NCBI GenBank assembly: GCA_938008865.1
Contig: CALLJA010000277.1
Span: forward strand, 1-18,639
DNA length: 18,639 nucleotides
Source of the DNA: an uncultured Anaerolineales bacterium
GTDB lineage: Bacteria; Chloroflexota; Anaerolineae; Anaerolineales; Villigracilaceae
Reading direction: 5' to 3'
In this document: positions 8,259 through 15,989 of the stretch, piece after piece
Layout of the letters: each line of letters begins with the position of its first letter
How positions within the stretch are numbered: position 1 is the stretch's first letter
Notes under the pieces: generated by a model
The model's database searches: none
What the model was told of the DNA's origin: nothing
Seen by the model: the letters and a program-made list of their open reading frames with translations, nothing else
Translations under genes and position numbers: made by a program

Positions 8259-8284
8259 CCAGGCCTCTGGGAGGCAAGGCCTGG
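8259..8284. terminator. Perfect 8-bp stem hairpin between the Cys-rich protein gene and the phosphoglycosyl transferase gene
   Basis: CCAGGCCT at 8259-8266 pairs with AGGCCTGG at 8277-8284 around a 10-nt loop. It sits in the 75-bp gap, 17 bp past the Cys-rich gene's stop codon and about 33 bp before the next start. On the transcribed strand no T-run follows, so it is not a canonical rho-independent terminator. It may be a weak terminator, a processing site or a 3'-end stabiliser that adjusts downstream expression. Confidence 0.4.
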
Positions 8285-8301
8285 AGTGAAGCCGATAAAA
8301 C

Positions 8302-8829
8302 TTAGCCAGTCACCCGTTCGAGCCATTCCTCGCGCCAGAACAGGAAACAGCAGCGGTCGCACGGGCCGAAGGTCGGCGTGCCATTGCAGATGACGTTCTC
8401 CAGCAGGATCACCCCGCGGGCCTTCTTCATCTTGTAATCACGCTCGTCCATGAAGGTCTGCATCGAGCGCAGCACGCGCTGTTCGGTGCCGCAATACTGG
8501 TACATCTCGGGCAGGAAGGCGCAGCCTTTCAATTCCTTGAACGGGTCGAGCGTGGCCTGGATCTCTTCGCGCGAGCGCACCCGCACCCGATCCCCCCGCG
8601 CGAACGGGACGGCGGGTGCGAAAGTCCGCGCGGCAGCCTGCTGTGGCGACCCGCCCTGCCGCCGCACCGAGGCGGCGTAGGACAGCTTCAGCCATTTCTT
8701 GACGTGGCGGTTCCACGGCAGCGCCAGGAGGCGCTTGAGCCGTCCCAGGACGGAACGCTCGGCCTCAGGCGCAGGCCCTTCCGAAAACTTCGGGACGCTG
8801 GGAAGTTGACAGCCATCGAAATTCGTCAT
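8302..8829 (-). CDS. Small conserved Cys-rich protein of unknown function
   Basis: 175 residues with no signal peptide or TM helix. The N-terminal 70 residues are basic and low in motif. From residue 76 the sequence looks like a single conserved domain: FARGDRVRVRSREEI (76-90), a TLDPFKELKGCAFLPEMYQYCG stretch (93-114), FMDERDYKMKKARG (126-139), ILLENVICNG (141-150) and CDRCCFLFWREEWLERV (157-173). Cysteines fall at 7, 103, 113, 148, 157, 160 and 161. The pattern resembles, from memory, a family of unknown function seen in polysaccharide and natural-product clusters, with the layout G-x-x-VRV-x-S-x-EEI ... YCG ... WRE-x-WL. Spaced Cys in YCG, CNG and CDRCC could bind a metal, but this is inference. 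It lies 34 bp downstream of the GNAT-like gene, in the same direction. Confidence 0.75.
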   Translation of the reverse strand: MTNFDGCQLPSVPKFSEGPAPEAERSVLGRLKRLLALPWNRHVKKWLKLSYAASVRRQGGSPQQAAARTFAPAVPFARGDRVRVRSREEIQATLDPFKELKGCAFLPEMYQYCGTEQRVLRSMQTFMDERDYKMKKARGVILLENVICNGTPTFGPCDRCCFLFWREEWLERVTG

Positions 8830-8863
8830 GCAAACCTACCTTTCAGGGGGATGGAACGTAACT

Positions 8864-9799
8864 CTAATGTTCGGCGACCGTCCTCTGCGCAGACAGGCAC
8901 TCGGGCCAGGCCTGTTCGGCCAGCCCCCGCCTGCCTTCGAGGTGAAAGCGCAACATACCTTCAGCCTTGGCCAGGGTCGGGTTCGACGGGTCGCGCTGGA
9001 GCAGGCGGCGGGTCCAGGCATGGACGGCGGGGGTGGCAAATGGGCTGAGCAGCGGATGAAAATCCACGCGCTGGCGCACGGCCCTGGGCGTGAATCCCAT
9101 GCGGAACTTGAACTCGTCCACGTTGGCGGGCGCGTCCAGCGATTGCACGGTGAAGAAGACACTGCCGACCCCCTCGCGCGCAAGCATCTCGCGGCTGACC
9201 GCAAAGAAGACCGCATTGTTGACATGGTTAGGCAGGAAGCGGCTGTGGCTCATCGCATACGGCACGTTGAAGACATCCTCGATGCGGCAGAGGATGACTG
9301 CGCCCGCCAGTTCATCCCCTGCGGTGGCGGCCCAGGCCTCGAAGCCGGGCAGGTCGTGCGCCGCGCAGCACAGGCGTTCCCACTCGGCCTGGGTCATGCT
9401 GCGCAGGCGGTCCTGGCGCGCCAGCGTGTCCTGCTGCAAGGCCCAGCCTTCGGTGGCCAGCCGCTCGAAGGAAATTCGCTCCACCTTGAAATGCTCCAGC
9501 CCGCGCTTGACCCCGTTGCGGGCCTGGGAGCGCAGCATGTCCAACTCATACGGTTTTTGCAGCACCACGTGATAACTGACCATGCCCTTGGGAAAATCGA
9601 GCGGGGTCGAGTAGCGCAGGGCGGCGATGCCGTGCGAAAGCATCAGACTGCGAGTCTCTTCTTCAGCAGGCGCGATAAGCCAGTGATACGGAAAGGCCTG
9701 GAACACGCGCGGCCCGGCCTCGTACCAGTAACTGCTGGCCGTGCGGACCACGCGGCGGCCCTGTCGGCGCATCCACTCGGCAAAGGTTTCAGCGTTCAT
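8864..9799 (-). CDS. GNAT/FemAB-like acyltransferase
   Basis: 311 residues from ATG 9799. The open frame continues upstream to 10012, but that would cover the end of the next glycosyltransferase gene, and GGAGG precedes ATG 9799, so the short form is chosen. The layout fits the GNAT-fold proteins related to FemAB/CelD that often occur in exopolysaccharide clusters: a loose N-terminal half with LRSQARNGVKRGLE (89-102), then GDELAGAVILCRIEDVFNV (161-179), a conserved-looking MSHSRFLPNHVNNAVFFA segment (183-200), and VDEFKFRMGF (227-236), the usual final strand of the fold. It could add an acyl or aminoacyl group to an amino sugar made by the aminotransferase in this cluster. Donor and acceptor are unknown, and no clear acetyl-CoA-binding loop can be assigned. 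Confidence 0.72.
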   Translation of the reverse strand: MNAETFAEWMRRQGRRVVRTASSYWYEAGPRVFQAFPYHWLIAPAEEETRSLMLSHGIAALRYSTPLDFPKGMVSYHVVLQKPYELDMLRSQARNGVKRGLEHFKVERISFERLATEGWALQQDTLARQDRLRSMTQAEWERLCCAAHDLPGFEAWAATAGDELAGAVILCRIEDVFNVPYAMSHSRFLPNHVNNAVFFAVSREMLAREGVGSVFFTVQSLDAPANVDEFKFRMGFTPRAVRQRVDFHPLLSPFATPAVHAWTRRLLQRDPSNPTLAKAEGMLRFHLEGRRGLAEQAWPECLSAQRTVAEH

Positions 9800-9803
9800 G
9801 GCG

Positions 9804-9808
9804 CCTCC
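9804..9808 (-). promoter_or_regulatory. Shine-Dalgarno site fixing the start of the GNAT-like protein
   Basis: GGAGG on the minus strand, 4 nt before ATG 9799 and in the 29-bp gap after the glycosyltransferase stop. It favours this start over the upstream in-frame ATG at 10012. Confidence 0.65.
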
Positions 9809-9828
9809 AAAAGCGCAAACTATTTTCG

Positions 9829-11058
9829 TTAAGGTTTCCCATGCAGGGCAAGGAACATCTGCTCGTGCGCATCCACGCAGCGGCGGCGGGAATATTTCTC
9901 TTCGAGGCAGGCGCGGCCATTCCGACCCGCCTGGACCAGGTCCGCGCCGCGAGCCTGGATCTGGAGGATGGCCTCGGCCAACGCGGTGGGCGCACCCGGC
10001 GGGACGCTCCACCCGCAGCCTGACTCCGTCACGATCTGCATGAGTTCGCTCCCGGGCGGAGTGACAGCCAGCACAGGGCGCGCGCTGGCCATCACGTTGA
10101 AGACCTTGCTGGGCAGCGAAGAGAGTGCCGCGCCCGCGTTGAGCGTTACCAGGCCCAGGTCGGCGGCGGCCAGCATTTCGGGGAAAGCCTCGCGCGGCTG
10201 GTACGGCAGGAAGGTCACGTTCGGCAGGGCGCGGACCTTTGCCTCGGCTTCAAGCGCCTGCTTGCGGACCCCCTCCCCGACCAGCACGAAGTGGATCTCG
10301 GTCTGTTCGCGCAGGCGGTCGGCGGCGCACAGCACATCTTCAAGGCAGGAGGTCAACCCGATATTGCCCGCGTACATCACCACGAACTTGCCATCCAGGC
10401 CGCAGCGCTGGCGGAAGGCGTTGTGCTTCTCCAGCGGGCGGACCTCGTCAGGGTCGGCCCAGATCGGGATGACGCGCAGTTTCGAGTCGGGTACGCCCTT
10501 GCCGAGCAGGTTACGCCGAAAGGTCTCCGAAATGACCGTGATGCCTGCCGCACGGCGGTATTGAAACAACTCCAGGCCGCGAAAAAAGGAAATCAGCGCG
10601 CGATTGGTCAGCACGCCCGCGGCGACGGCAGCGTCGGGATACAGGTCTTCGATCTCGAGCACCCAGGGCGCGCGCCAAATGCGGCTGAGCAGCCAGGCCG
10701 AAAGCCCCAGCGGAAGCGGCGGCGAGTAACTCAAGATCACGTCCGGGCAGCCGCCCAGCAGTCCGCCGTAGAAAGCGCTCAGACTGTAGGTGCCGTAATG
10801 CAGCAGGCGCGGCAGGGTCTTCGTCGAAGGCGTGATCACGCTCCAGGTGCGGATGACCCGCACACCGTCCAAGCGCTCTTCAGCATAAAGGCGGTTGCGA
10901 TAGCCGGCGAAGACGCGCCCATATGGGTAGCTGGGCGCGCCCGTTATCACGGTCACCTCATGGCCGCGTCGGACCAGGTCTGTGGCCAGGTCGGTGATCA
11001 GGACCGCCGCGCTGACGTTTTCAGGAGCGTAGCATTGCGCCAGAAGGAGGATACGCAT
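9829..11058 (-). CDS. GT4-type glycosyltransferase (WbuB/WcaI-like)
   Basis: 409 residues with a two-domain GT-B layout. The N-terminal domain starts MRILLLAQCYAPENVSAAVL with a glycine-poor nucleotide-sugar-family strand, then VTVITGAPSYPYG (35-47) and VLEIEDLYPDAAV (133-145), both typical of WbuB-like enzymes that act on deoxyamino sugars such as fucosamine. The C-terminal domain has VVMYAGNIG (226-234), LVGEG (259-263) and LPSKVFNVMASARPVLAV (315-332). The last motif takes the place of the classical E-x7-E, with Asn at the usual first acidic position. Its ATG overlaps the stop of the preceding glycosyltransferase by one base (TGATG), and no good ribosome-binding site is seen, so translation is probably coupled. 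Inferred role: adds one sugar to the lipid-linked repeat unit at the cytoplasmic face. The sugar is not determined. Confidence 0.92.
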   Translation of the reverse strand: MRILLLAQCYAPENVSAAVLITDLATDLVRRGHEVTVITGAPSYPYGRVFAGYRNRLYAEERLDGVRVIRTWSVITPSTKTLPRLLHYGTYSLSAFYGGLLGGCPDVILSYSPPLPLGLSAWLLSRIWRAPWVLEIEDLYPDAAVAAGVLTNRALISFFRGLELFQYRRAAGITVISETFRRNLLGKGVPDSKLRVIPIWADPDEVRPLEKHNAFRQRCGLDGKFVVMYAGNIGLTSCLEDVLCAADRLREQTEIHFVLVGEGVRKQALEAEAKVRALPNVTFLPYQPREAFPEMLAAADLGLVTLNAGAALSSLPSKVFNVMASARPVLAVTPPGSELMQIVTESGCGWSVPPGAPTALAEAILQIQARGADLVQAGRNGRACLEEKYSRRRCVDAHEQMFLALHGKP

Positions 11059-12212
11059 CAGTTGGAGTTTCTGGGAAAGAAGGATTCGGGGAAAACGATT
11101 TTCAGCAGCCGAGCCACGACCGCATCGGCGCGAAACTCCTGGCCCTTGAGGCGGTTGGCCTCGCCCATCTCGCGCCGCATGGCGGGGTTCATCGCCAACA
11201 GCAGGATGGCTTCGGCCAGGGCGGAGGAGTTTTGCGTGGGCACCAACAGGCCGTTCCAGCCGTTCCTGATCAACTCTGGGAAGGTTCGCACCTGGGTGCT
11301 GATGACCGGCACGCCCGCGTGCATGGCCTCGATCAACGCGCCCGGGTGGCCCTCGGTGTCATAGTAGGTCGGCAGGACCAGCGCATCGTAGCGGGCGATC
11401 AGGTGCGGGCCAGTGCCCGGCTCGGCCACGCCGCAATAGCGCGCCTGCGGCACCGTCTGCAAGGCGGTCAAAAACTCGTCGCGGACCTCGTCGTGGATCG
11501 GGCCGTAGAAATCGCAAGTGACAGGCGCATCGCACAGGCTGGGAATCTGCCCGAGCGCGTCCAACAGCACCAGCGGACCCTTCAGCCGTGTGACGTGAGC
11601 CAGGTACACCAGCCGCAGCGTCTCGGAATAATCGCGCGCCGCCGTCGTCAGGGCGGGCATGGGCCTGCAGCCTGGCAGGTAATGCGCGTTCGGACAGCCC
11701 AGGCGGACCAGGTCCTCCTTGAGCAATTGCGTCTGGGTCAGGATGCCGTCTGTGGCACGCAGCACACGCAGCAGATAAGCGCGCAGCGGTTTCTTCTGCG
11801 CGTTGATGAACAGGTCCAGGCCCGCGCCGACGGGTTTCAAAAAGAAGGGCTTGCGAAAGACCCGCGCGATCAGCAGCAGGATGGGTGCCAGCGTGATGGC
11901 GAACAGGTCATTGGCGAAGACCAGGGCCGCGTCGCAGCGCCCGATCTCCCACAGGAATTGCGGCAGGATCAGCAGCGACCTGCGGACCTTCTCGAAATTG
12001 AAGCCCGTCATCTTCCTGCGCACATCGATGCCAGGCGACGTGTTGATGACCGTCACATGCAGCGATGGGTAGTGGACGAATTCCTCGAGCATCGCCTGGA
12101 CCGTGAGCGGGGACCCGCCAATCGGCGGCGGCTTCGGCCCGACCAGCAGCAGCCGTTTCCCCCGCACCGATTGTTCTGCCTGCACAGCCTGCAAAGGCTT
12201 GGTGTCGATCAT
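11058..12212 (-). CDS. GT4-type glycosyltransferase
   Basis: 384 residues. The N-terminal GT-B domain opens after a short leader with RLLLVGPKPPPIGGSPLTVQ (20-39), the family's glycine-rich acceptor loop. The C-terminal domain has LRLVYLAHVTRLKGP (199-213), where Lys211 is placed to contact the donor phosphate. TEGHPGALIEAMHAGVPVIS (286-305) gives a clean E-x7-E pair at Glu287 and Glu295, the retaining-glycosyltransferase hallmark. GAGGAG lies just ahead of the ATG, overlapping the end of the lyase gene 10 bp upstream. Its stop shares one base with the next start. Inferred role: retaining sugar transferase for the repeat unit. Donor sugar and linkage are not predictable here. Confidence 0.92.
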   Translation of the reverse strand: MIDTKPLQAVQAEQSVRGKRLLLVGPKPPPIGGSPLTVQAMLEEFVHYPSLHVTVINTSPGIDVRRKMTGFNFEKVRRSLLILPQFLWEIGRCDAALVFANDLFAITLAPILLLIARVFRKPFFLKPVGAGLDLFINAQKKPLRAYLLRVLRATDGILTQTQLLKEDLVRLGCPNAHYLPGCRPMPALTTAARDYSETLRLVYLAHVTRLKGPLVLLDALGQIPSLCDAPVTCDFYGPIHDEVRDEFLTALQTVPQARYCGVAEPGTGPHLIARYDALVLPTYYDTEGHPGALIEAMHAGVPVISTQVRTFPELIRNGWNGLLVPTQNSSALAEAILLLAMNPAMRREMGEANRLKGQEFRADAVVARLLKIVFPESFFPRNSN

Positions 12213-12222
12213 CGCAATCTCC

Positions 12223-13662
12223 TCATGGATTCGGGTCGGTCCCGTTCAGGAATTCTTCGAGGTTGGTGTAGCCGTCGCCGTCCGCGTCGGCCAGGGCGTC
12301 GGCGGGATCCTGCGGGTCGAGGCCGTTCCGCGTTTCCCACAAGTCGGCCATGCCGTCGTGGTCCGAGTCTGCGCACGGCTCGGCGGGCGGGACTTCGAGC
12401 CAGCCGCCCACCTCGGACGGGTTGTTGATGATGCGGCCCGTGCCGTCGATCACCTCGCCGACGATGCGCGCGTCAATGGTGTCGCGCCGCGTGAAGAACG
12501 TCCCATCGCAGGCCAGGCCCAGGTTCGCGCCCGCCCTCGCCAGCACCTGGTCGTACGCTTCGAGCGCCGACATGGTCGTGACGGGCGCGGCCGCATTGCG
12601 GACCGTGACGAGATAGGGGCGCGCGGCGGGGTCCACCGCGTCAGCCTCGGGCTGGCCCGGGTCCGCGCGATGCGGTCCGAGGTTGCCCTGCGCAAAGATC
12701 GCCGCGCCGAAGACCTTCTGGCTGGAAATATCGATGCTGTACTTGTTGGGGTCGGTGTTCGGGCCGGGCTTGAAATAATTGGCAACGTAGTTGGCGGGGA
12801 TCAGGGTCAACTGACCCTGCAGGTCGACGTGGCTGAACGAGCCGAACGGGTTGTAGGCCACGTTATTGACCACATCCACCACGCCGCTGGTCGAGATAAG
12901 TGGATTACGCTCCCCGTTATGCGCCATCAGGTTGTGGTGGAAAGAGAAATTGCCCGCCCCAGGTTGGTCTTTGTCCTCATCACTGGCATAGCCGCCCAGC
13001 AGCGCCCCCTTGCTATGGCAACCTTTGGGGTGGATGTTGCAATCCAGCCCTTCGGAGAGAATGTTCCATTGGATCGAAATATCGTGGACGTCGTACCAGG
13101 TCATCAGGTTGCGGTTCACCGCCCAACTGAGCGAGTTGTGGTCGAGGACCACGTTGTAGGTATCGTGTGCGTCGGTCGCCAGGACGGCCAGCCCGTCGCC
13201 CGCCGAGGGCGGACCTGCGCGCAGGGTCAGGTAACGGATCACGACATCATGAGTTTCGACCAGGATGAGCGCGTCCATATCGGCGGCAGGCCGCAGGGTG
13301 ATACCCGCCCCGGGCGCAGTCTGCCCCGCCACGGTCAAGTATGGATGCTCGATCTTCAGGCTGGACTGTACTTCGATGGTGCCCGCCACACGGAAGACCA
13401 CCGTGCGCGCACCCTCGGCTGTCAGCGCCGTCCGCAGCGAACCCGGGCCGTCATCGGCCAGCGTGGTCACTTCGAGGATGCGCCCGCCCCGCCCGCCTGG
13501 CGTGGTGCAGCCAAAACCCTCCGCGCCAGGGAAGGCGGGCAGGCCCCCGCCTGCGGGTGTGGACATCGCAGTGGAGGTCGCAGCGGGGGTACGCGCGGGG
13601 GTACAACTGGTCAGGCCCGTCACGAGCAAGGCCGCCAGCAACAGGACCAATCTGGTTCGCAT
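12223..13662 (-). CDS. Secreted PL1-like pectate lyase lipoprotein with C-terminal calcium-binding tail
   Basis: 479 residues. Residues 1-20 form a lipoprotein signal (hydrophobic 5-17, lipobox LTSC with Cys20), followed by a Thr/Ala/Pro/Ser linker to about 40. The beta-helix begins with the marker PAFPGAEGFG (42-51) and GGRGGRILEVTTLADDGPGS (56-75), as in many bacterial pectate-lyase-like proteins. VVLDHNSLSWAVNRN (171-185) and FHHNLMAHNGERNP (241-254) are the usual substrate-cleft strands, with Arg252 a candidate catalytic base. Residues 432-477 contain two DxDxDG loops (DSDHDGMAD, DADGDGYTN), resembling a thrombospondin type-3 or dockerin-like tail. ATG 13662 is the only possible start: the upstream gene's stop TGA is in frame 6 bp before it and no Shine-Dalgarno site is visible, so translation is probably coupled. 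Inferred role: trims or releases a uronic-acid polymer. Confidence 0.88.
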   Translation of the reverse strand: MRTRLVLLLAALLVTGLTSCTPARTPAATSTAMSTPAGGGLPAFPGAEGFGCTTPGGRGGRILEVTTLADDGPGSLRTALTAEGARTVVFRVAGTIEVQSSLKIEHPYLTVAGQTAPGAGITLRPAADMDALILVETHDVVIRYLTLRAGPPSAGDGLAVLATDAHDTYNVVLDHNSLSWAVNRNLMTWYDVHDISIQWNILSEGLDCNIHPKGCHSKGALLGGYASDEDKDQPGAGNFSFHHNLMAHNGERNPLISTSGVVDVVNNVAYNPFGSFSHVDLQGQLTLIPANYVANYFKPGPNTDPNKYSIDISSQKVFGAAIFAQGNLGPHRADPGQPEADAVDPAARPYLVTVRNAAAPVTTMSALEAYDQVLARAGANLGLACDGTFFTRRDTIDARIVGEVIDGTGRIINNPSEVGGWLEVPPAEPCADSDHDGMADLWETRNGLDPQDPADALADADGDGYTNLEEFLNGTDPNP

Positions 13663-13668
13663 GGGAGG

Positions 13669-14883
13669 TCACACGGTTTCTTTTTGATTGTCGGTCATCA
13701 GGAAGGGGCGCACGATATTGCTGAAGGAGATTCTGTTGACGAGGTCCTGCTGACGGGCAATACTGCCTTCGATGACGATGAAGTTCAGGAACAGCCAGGT
13801 CAACTTGCGGAACTCCCACGAGAGCGACAGTACGCCGATGGCCCAGGTCAGGAAGATCGCCGCCCACAGGCCCGAGTTCCCGTTGGGCAGGCTGAGGGCT
13901 TCGAAGAGTACAGCCGCCAGCAGGCAGGAGAACAGCGTGAAGCCAATGAAGCCTGTCTCGGCGGCGATCGAGACGAAGGTGTTGTGGGCCGCCGAACCGA
14001 TGCGCAGGTCGAGCGCGCCGCTGCCGACGCCCAACCAGGGATGGTCCGCCAGGACCTTGATGGATTGAAGCCACAACGACACGCGCCCGCCCAGGTCGCC
14101 CGCCTCGATGGATGATCCCAGCGTGGCCAGGCGGCTGGTGACCGAGGATGGGATGAAGGGCAGCAGCGCCAGCAGCACCGCAAAGAGCACACCCAGCACC
14201 AGCATCTTGCGATTGAAGGGGATCTTCTTCGTCCCCACCAGGTAGAAGCCGAACGGGACGATGGCGATCAGCGACGTGCGGCTACCCGTCAGCACGATGG
14301 AAAAGATGGCGGCAGGGATGTAGGCCAGGTTGACAAACTTGAGCAGTTTTCCTTTCCAATCGCTGCCCGCCGAGTAGAACAATTGCATCGCCACGGGCAA
14401 GCCCAGCATCAGGATCAGGGCCAGGTCCACGGCGTTCACGCCTGTGGCGCTGTACCGTCCCTCGTAGGTAACGGCTACCGTGCCGGTCAGGTAATTTCTA
14501 ATGACACTGAAGATCAGCACGTACGCGCCGAAGACGTAGGCTTGCAGGCCCGTCGTCAGGTCAGCGGCAGTCTGGAAGGCTTCCCAAAAGATGAGCAACA
14601 ACAGGAATATCTGGCTGTAGGTTTTGATACGCTGCAGGGTGCTTTCCGGGTCGGGACTCCAGAAGAGGCTGATGAAATTCCACAAAAAGAAGAACAGCAC
14701 CAGGATGTGGAACGGGTGCGGCTTGCGGAAGCGGCCTTCGAGCAGCATGGTGGCCGCCCAAAAGCCCGCCACGACCAGCCCCACCACACGCGCCATCGAC
14801 CCCAGCGCCGCCACCGTGATGCTGTCTTCCCAGGGGATCAGGAAGGTCAGAAAAACCGAACACCAGAACATGAGTCTGCGCAT
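13669..14883 (-). CDS. O-antigen ligase / Wzy-type polysaccharide polymerase
   Basis: 404 residues, very hydrophobic, with about ten predicted TM helices. The open frame extends upstream to 15084, but that overlaps the next glycosyltransferase. ATG 14883 follows the glycosyltransferase stop by 2 bp and leads directly into a TM helix (MRRLMFWCSVFLTFLIP). Family signs: VLTGSRTSLIA (197-207), the Wzy_C-type arginine-containing loop; DHPWLGVGSGA (280-290); and AAHNTFVSIAAETG (298-311) with His300. Wzy polymerases join lipid-linked repeat units on the outer face of the membrane, and WaaL ligases of the same superfamily move finished chains to an acceptor. With a flippase and Wzz protein in the same cluster, a polymerase role is more likely. 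Confidence 0.88.
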   Translation of the reverse strand: MRRLMFWCSVFLTFLIPWEDSITVAALGSMARVVGLVVAGFWAATMLLEGRFRKPHPFHILVLFFFLWNFISLFWSPDPESTLQRIKTYSQIFLLLLIFWEAFQTAADLTTGLQAYVFGAYVLIFSVIRNYLTGTVAVTYEGRYSATGVNAVDLALILMLGLPVAMQLFYSAGSDWKGKLLKFVNLAYIPAAIFSIVLTGSRTSLIAIVPFGFYLVGTKKIPFNRKMLVLGVLFAVLLALLPFIPSSVTSRLATLGSSIEAGDLGGRVSLWLQSIKVLADHPWLGVGSGALDLRIGSAAHNTFVSIAAETGFIGFTLFSCLLAAVLFEALSLPNGNSGLWAAIFLTWAIGVLSLSWEFRKLTWLFLNFIVIEGSIARQQDLVNRISFSNIVRPFLMTDNQKETV

Positions 14884-14885
14884 GG

Positions 14886-15989
14886 TCAGCCGCCAAAGAG
14901 CATTTCGAGATAACGGTCGAGGACGAAATCCAGGCTGTAGGGCTGCCAGCACTCGTCGGGCAGGTGGGTGCGGCGCGCCTCGATGGAATTTTCGATGGCC
15001 TTCGCCAGGGACAGGGTCGCGTCCACAGGCACCAGCGTGCCGTACTGACCGCCGCACAGGATCTCGCGCGAGCCGCCCGGGCAATCTGTGGCAACGATGG
15101 GCGCGCCCAGGTAGAGCGCCTCGACCAGCACGGTGGGCAGTCCCTCCCAGCGCGAAGGCAGCACAAAGAGATGGGCCTGCGCGAGATAGGGATACGGGTT
15201 CTGCACGAAGCCAGCCAGCCGCACGTCCTGTTCCAGGCCGAGCTGCCAGACCAGGGTCTCCAGCGCGGGGCGGTCCTCGCCCTCGCCCAGGATCAGCAGG
15301 CGCGCTGAAATACTCTTGCGCACCAACCCAAAGGCGCGGATCAACACATCGAAGGCTTTTTGCTCGGTCAGGCGGCCAATGGCCAGGACCACGGGCGGCT
15401 CGCCTTCCTTGAACCAGGGATCATCCAGCCGCGCCCGGGCCTTTTCGCCCAAGTCGGCGGTGATGATCGGGTTGTAGACTACGTCGATGCGCGCCCGGGG
15501 GACGCCCGCCGTTTTCGCCAGGTCGTCGGCCACGGCATTGGAGACGGCAATGATGCGGTCGGCCCACGGGTAGAACCAGCCCGCCAGCCGCGGGTACATC
15601 TGCCAGCGCGGGTCGCGTTTGCGTCCCACCACCGAAGAGAGGGTGTTGTGCTCGCTCAACGCCAGCCGCACGGGCAGCCCGCTCAACCTCCTGGCCCAAA
15701 GGGCAACCAGATTGGCAAACATGGCCGAGAGCAGGGCCGCAGGCCGTTCGCGCCGCAGATAACGCGCCAGCGCGGGCACACTGCCGGCCACGCGCGGCGC
15801 GTTCAGGTCCACCAGCCGCACCGAGGCGGGGATCTGGCTCATGTACGGTCCCTCGGCCCGCGCCAGCACCAGGTCCACGGGGTGGCCGCGGGCGGCGATG
15901 CCCTGGGCCAGGTTGAGAATGACCCGTTCTGCTCCGCCTTCATACAAACCTGGCAGAAAGAGCGCGGCGCGCTGGCTGTTTGGGTTCAT
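14886..15989 (-). CDS. GT4-type glycosyltransferase
   Basis: 367 residues, a complete GT-B enzyme. The N-terminal loop LFLPGLYEGGAERVILNLAQ (10-29) carries the GGAER motif of GT4 enzymes. The donor-binding domain has VVLAIGRLTEQKAFDVLI (200-217) with Arg206 and Lys211, LLILGEGEDR (231-240), and RWEGLPTVLVEALYLGAPIV (280-299), in which Glu282 and Glu290 make the E-x7-E pair. Its ATG overlaps the stop of the upstream P-loop gene (ATGA), and the polymerase gene follows after 2 bp. Inferred role: retaining transfer of one sugar (often hexose or N-acetylhexosamine in this family) onto the growing lipid-linked unit. The exact sugar is unknown. Confidence 0.93.
   Translation of the reverse strand: MNPNSQRAALFLPGLYEGGAERVILNLAQGIAARGHPVDLVLARAEGPYMSQIPASVRLVDLNAPRVAGSVPALARYLRRERPAALLSAMFANLVALWARRLSGLPVRLALSEHNTLSSVVGRKRDPRWQMYPRLAGWFYPWADRIIAVSNAVADDLAKTAGVPRARIDVVYNPIITADLGEKARARLDDPWFKEGEPPVVLAIGRLTEQKAFDVLIRAFGLVRKSISARLLILGEGEDRPALETLVWQLGLEQDVRLAGFVQNPYPYLAQAHLFVLPSRWEGLPTVLVEALYLGAPIVATDCPGGSREILCGGQYGTLVPVDATLSLAKAIENSIEARRTHLPDECWQPYSLDFVLDRYLEMLFGG

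Noticed and set aside
9800..10012. Upstream extension of the GNAT-like protein
   Set aside because: The frame is open, but it overlaps the end of the glycosyltransferase gene and its translation is unlike the domain. A GGAGG and the ATG at 9799 give a better start.
12103..14115. 670-residue plus-strand open frame
   Set aside because: It lies antisense to the lyase gene, the start of a glycosyltransferase and part of the polymerase, all of which have clear domain motifs. Its translation is Arg/Gly/Asp/Gln-rich without recognisable domains, as expected for an antisense shadow in GC-rich DNA.
14884..15084. Upstream extension of the polymerase
   Set aside because: It overlaps the glycosyltransferase gene and is Arg/Pro-rich rather than membrane-like. 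ATG 14883 leads directly into a TM helix.
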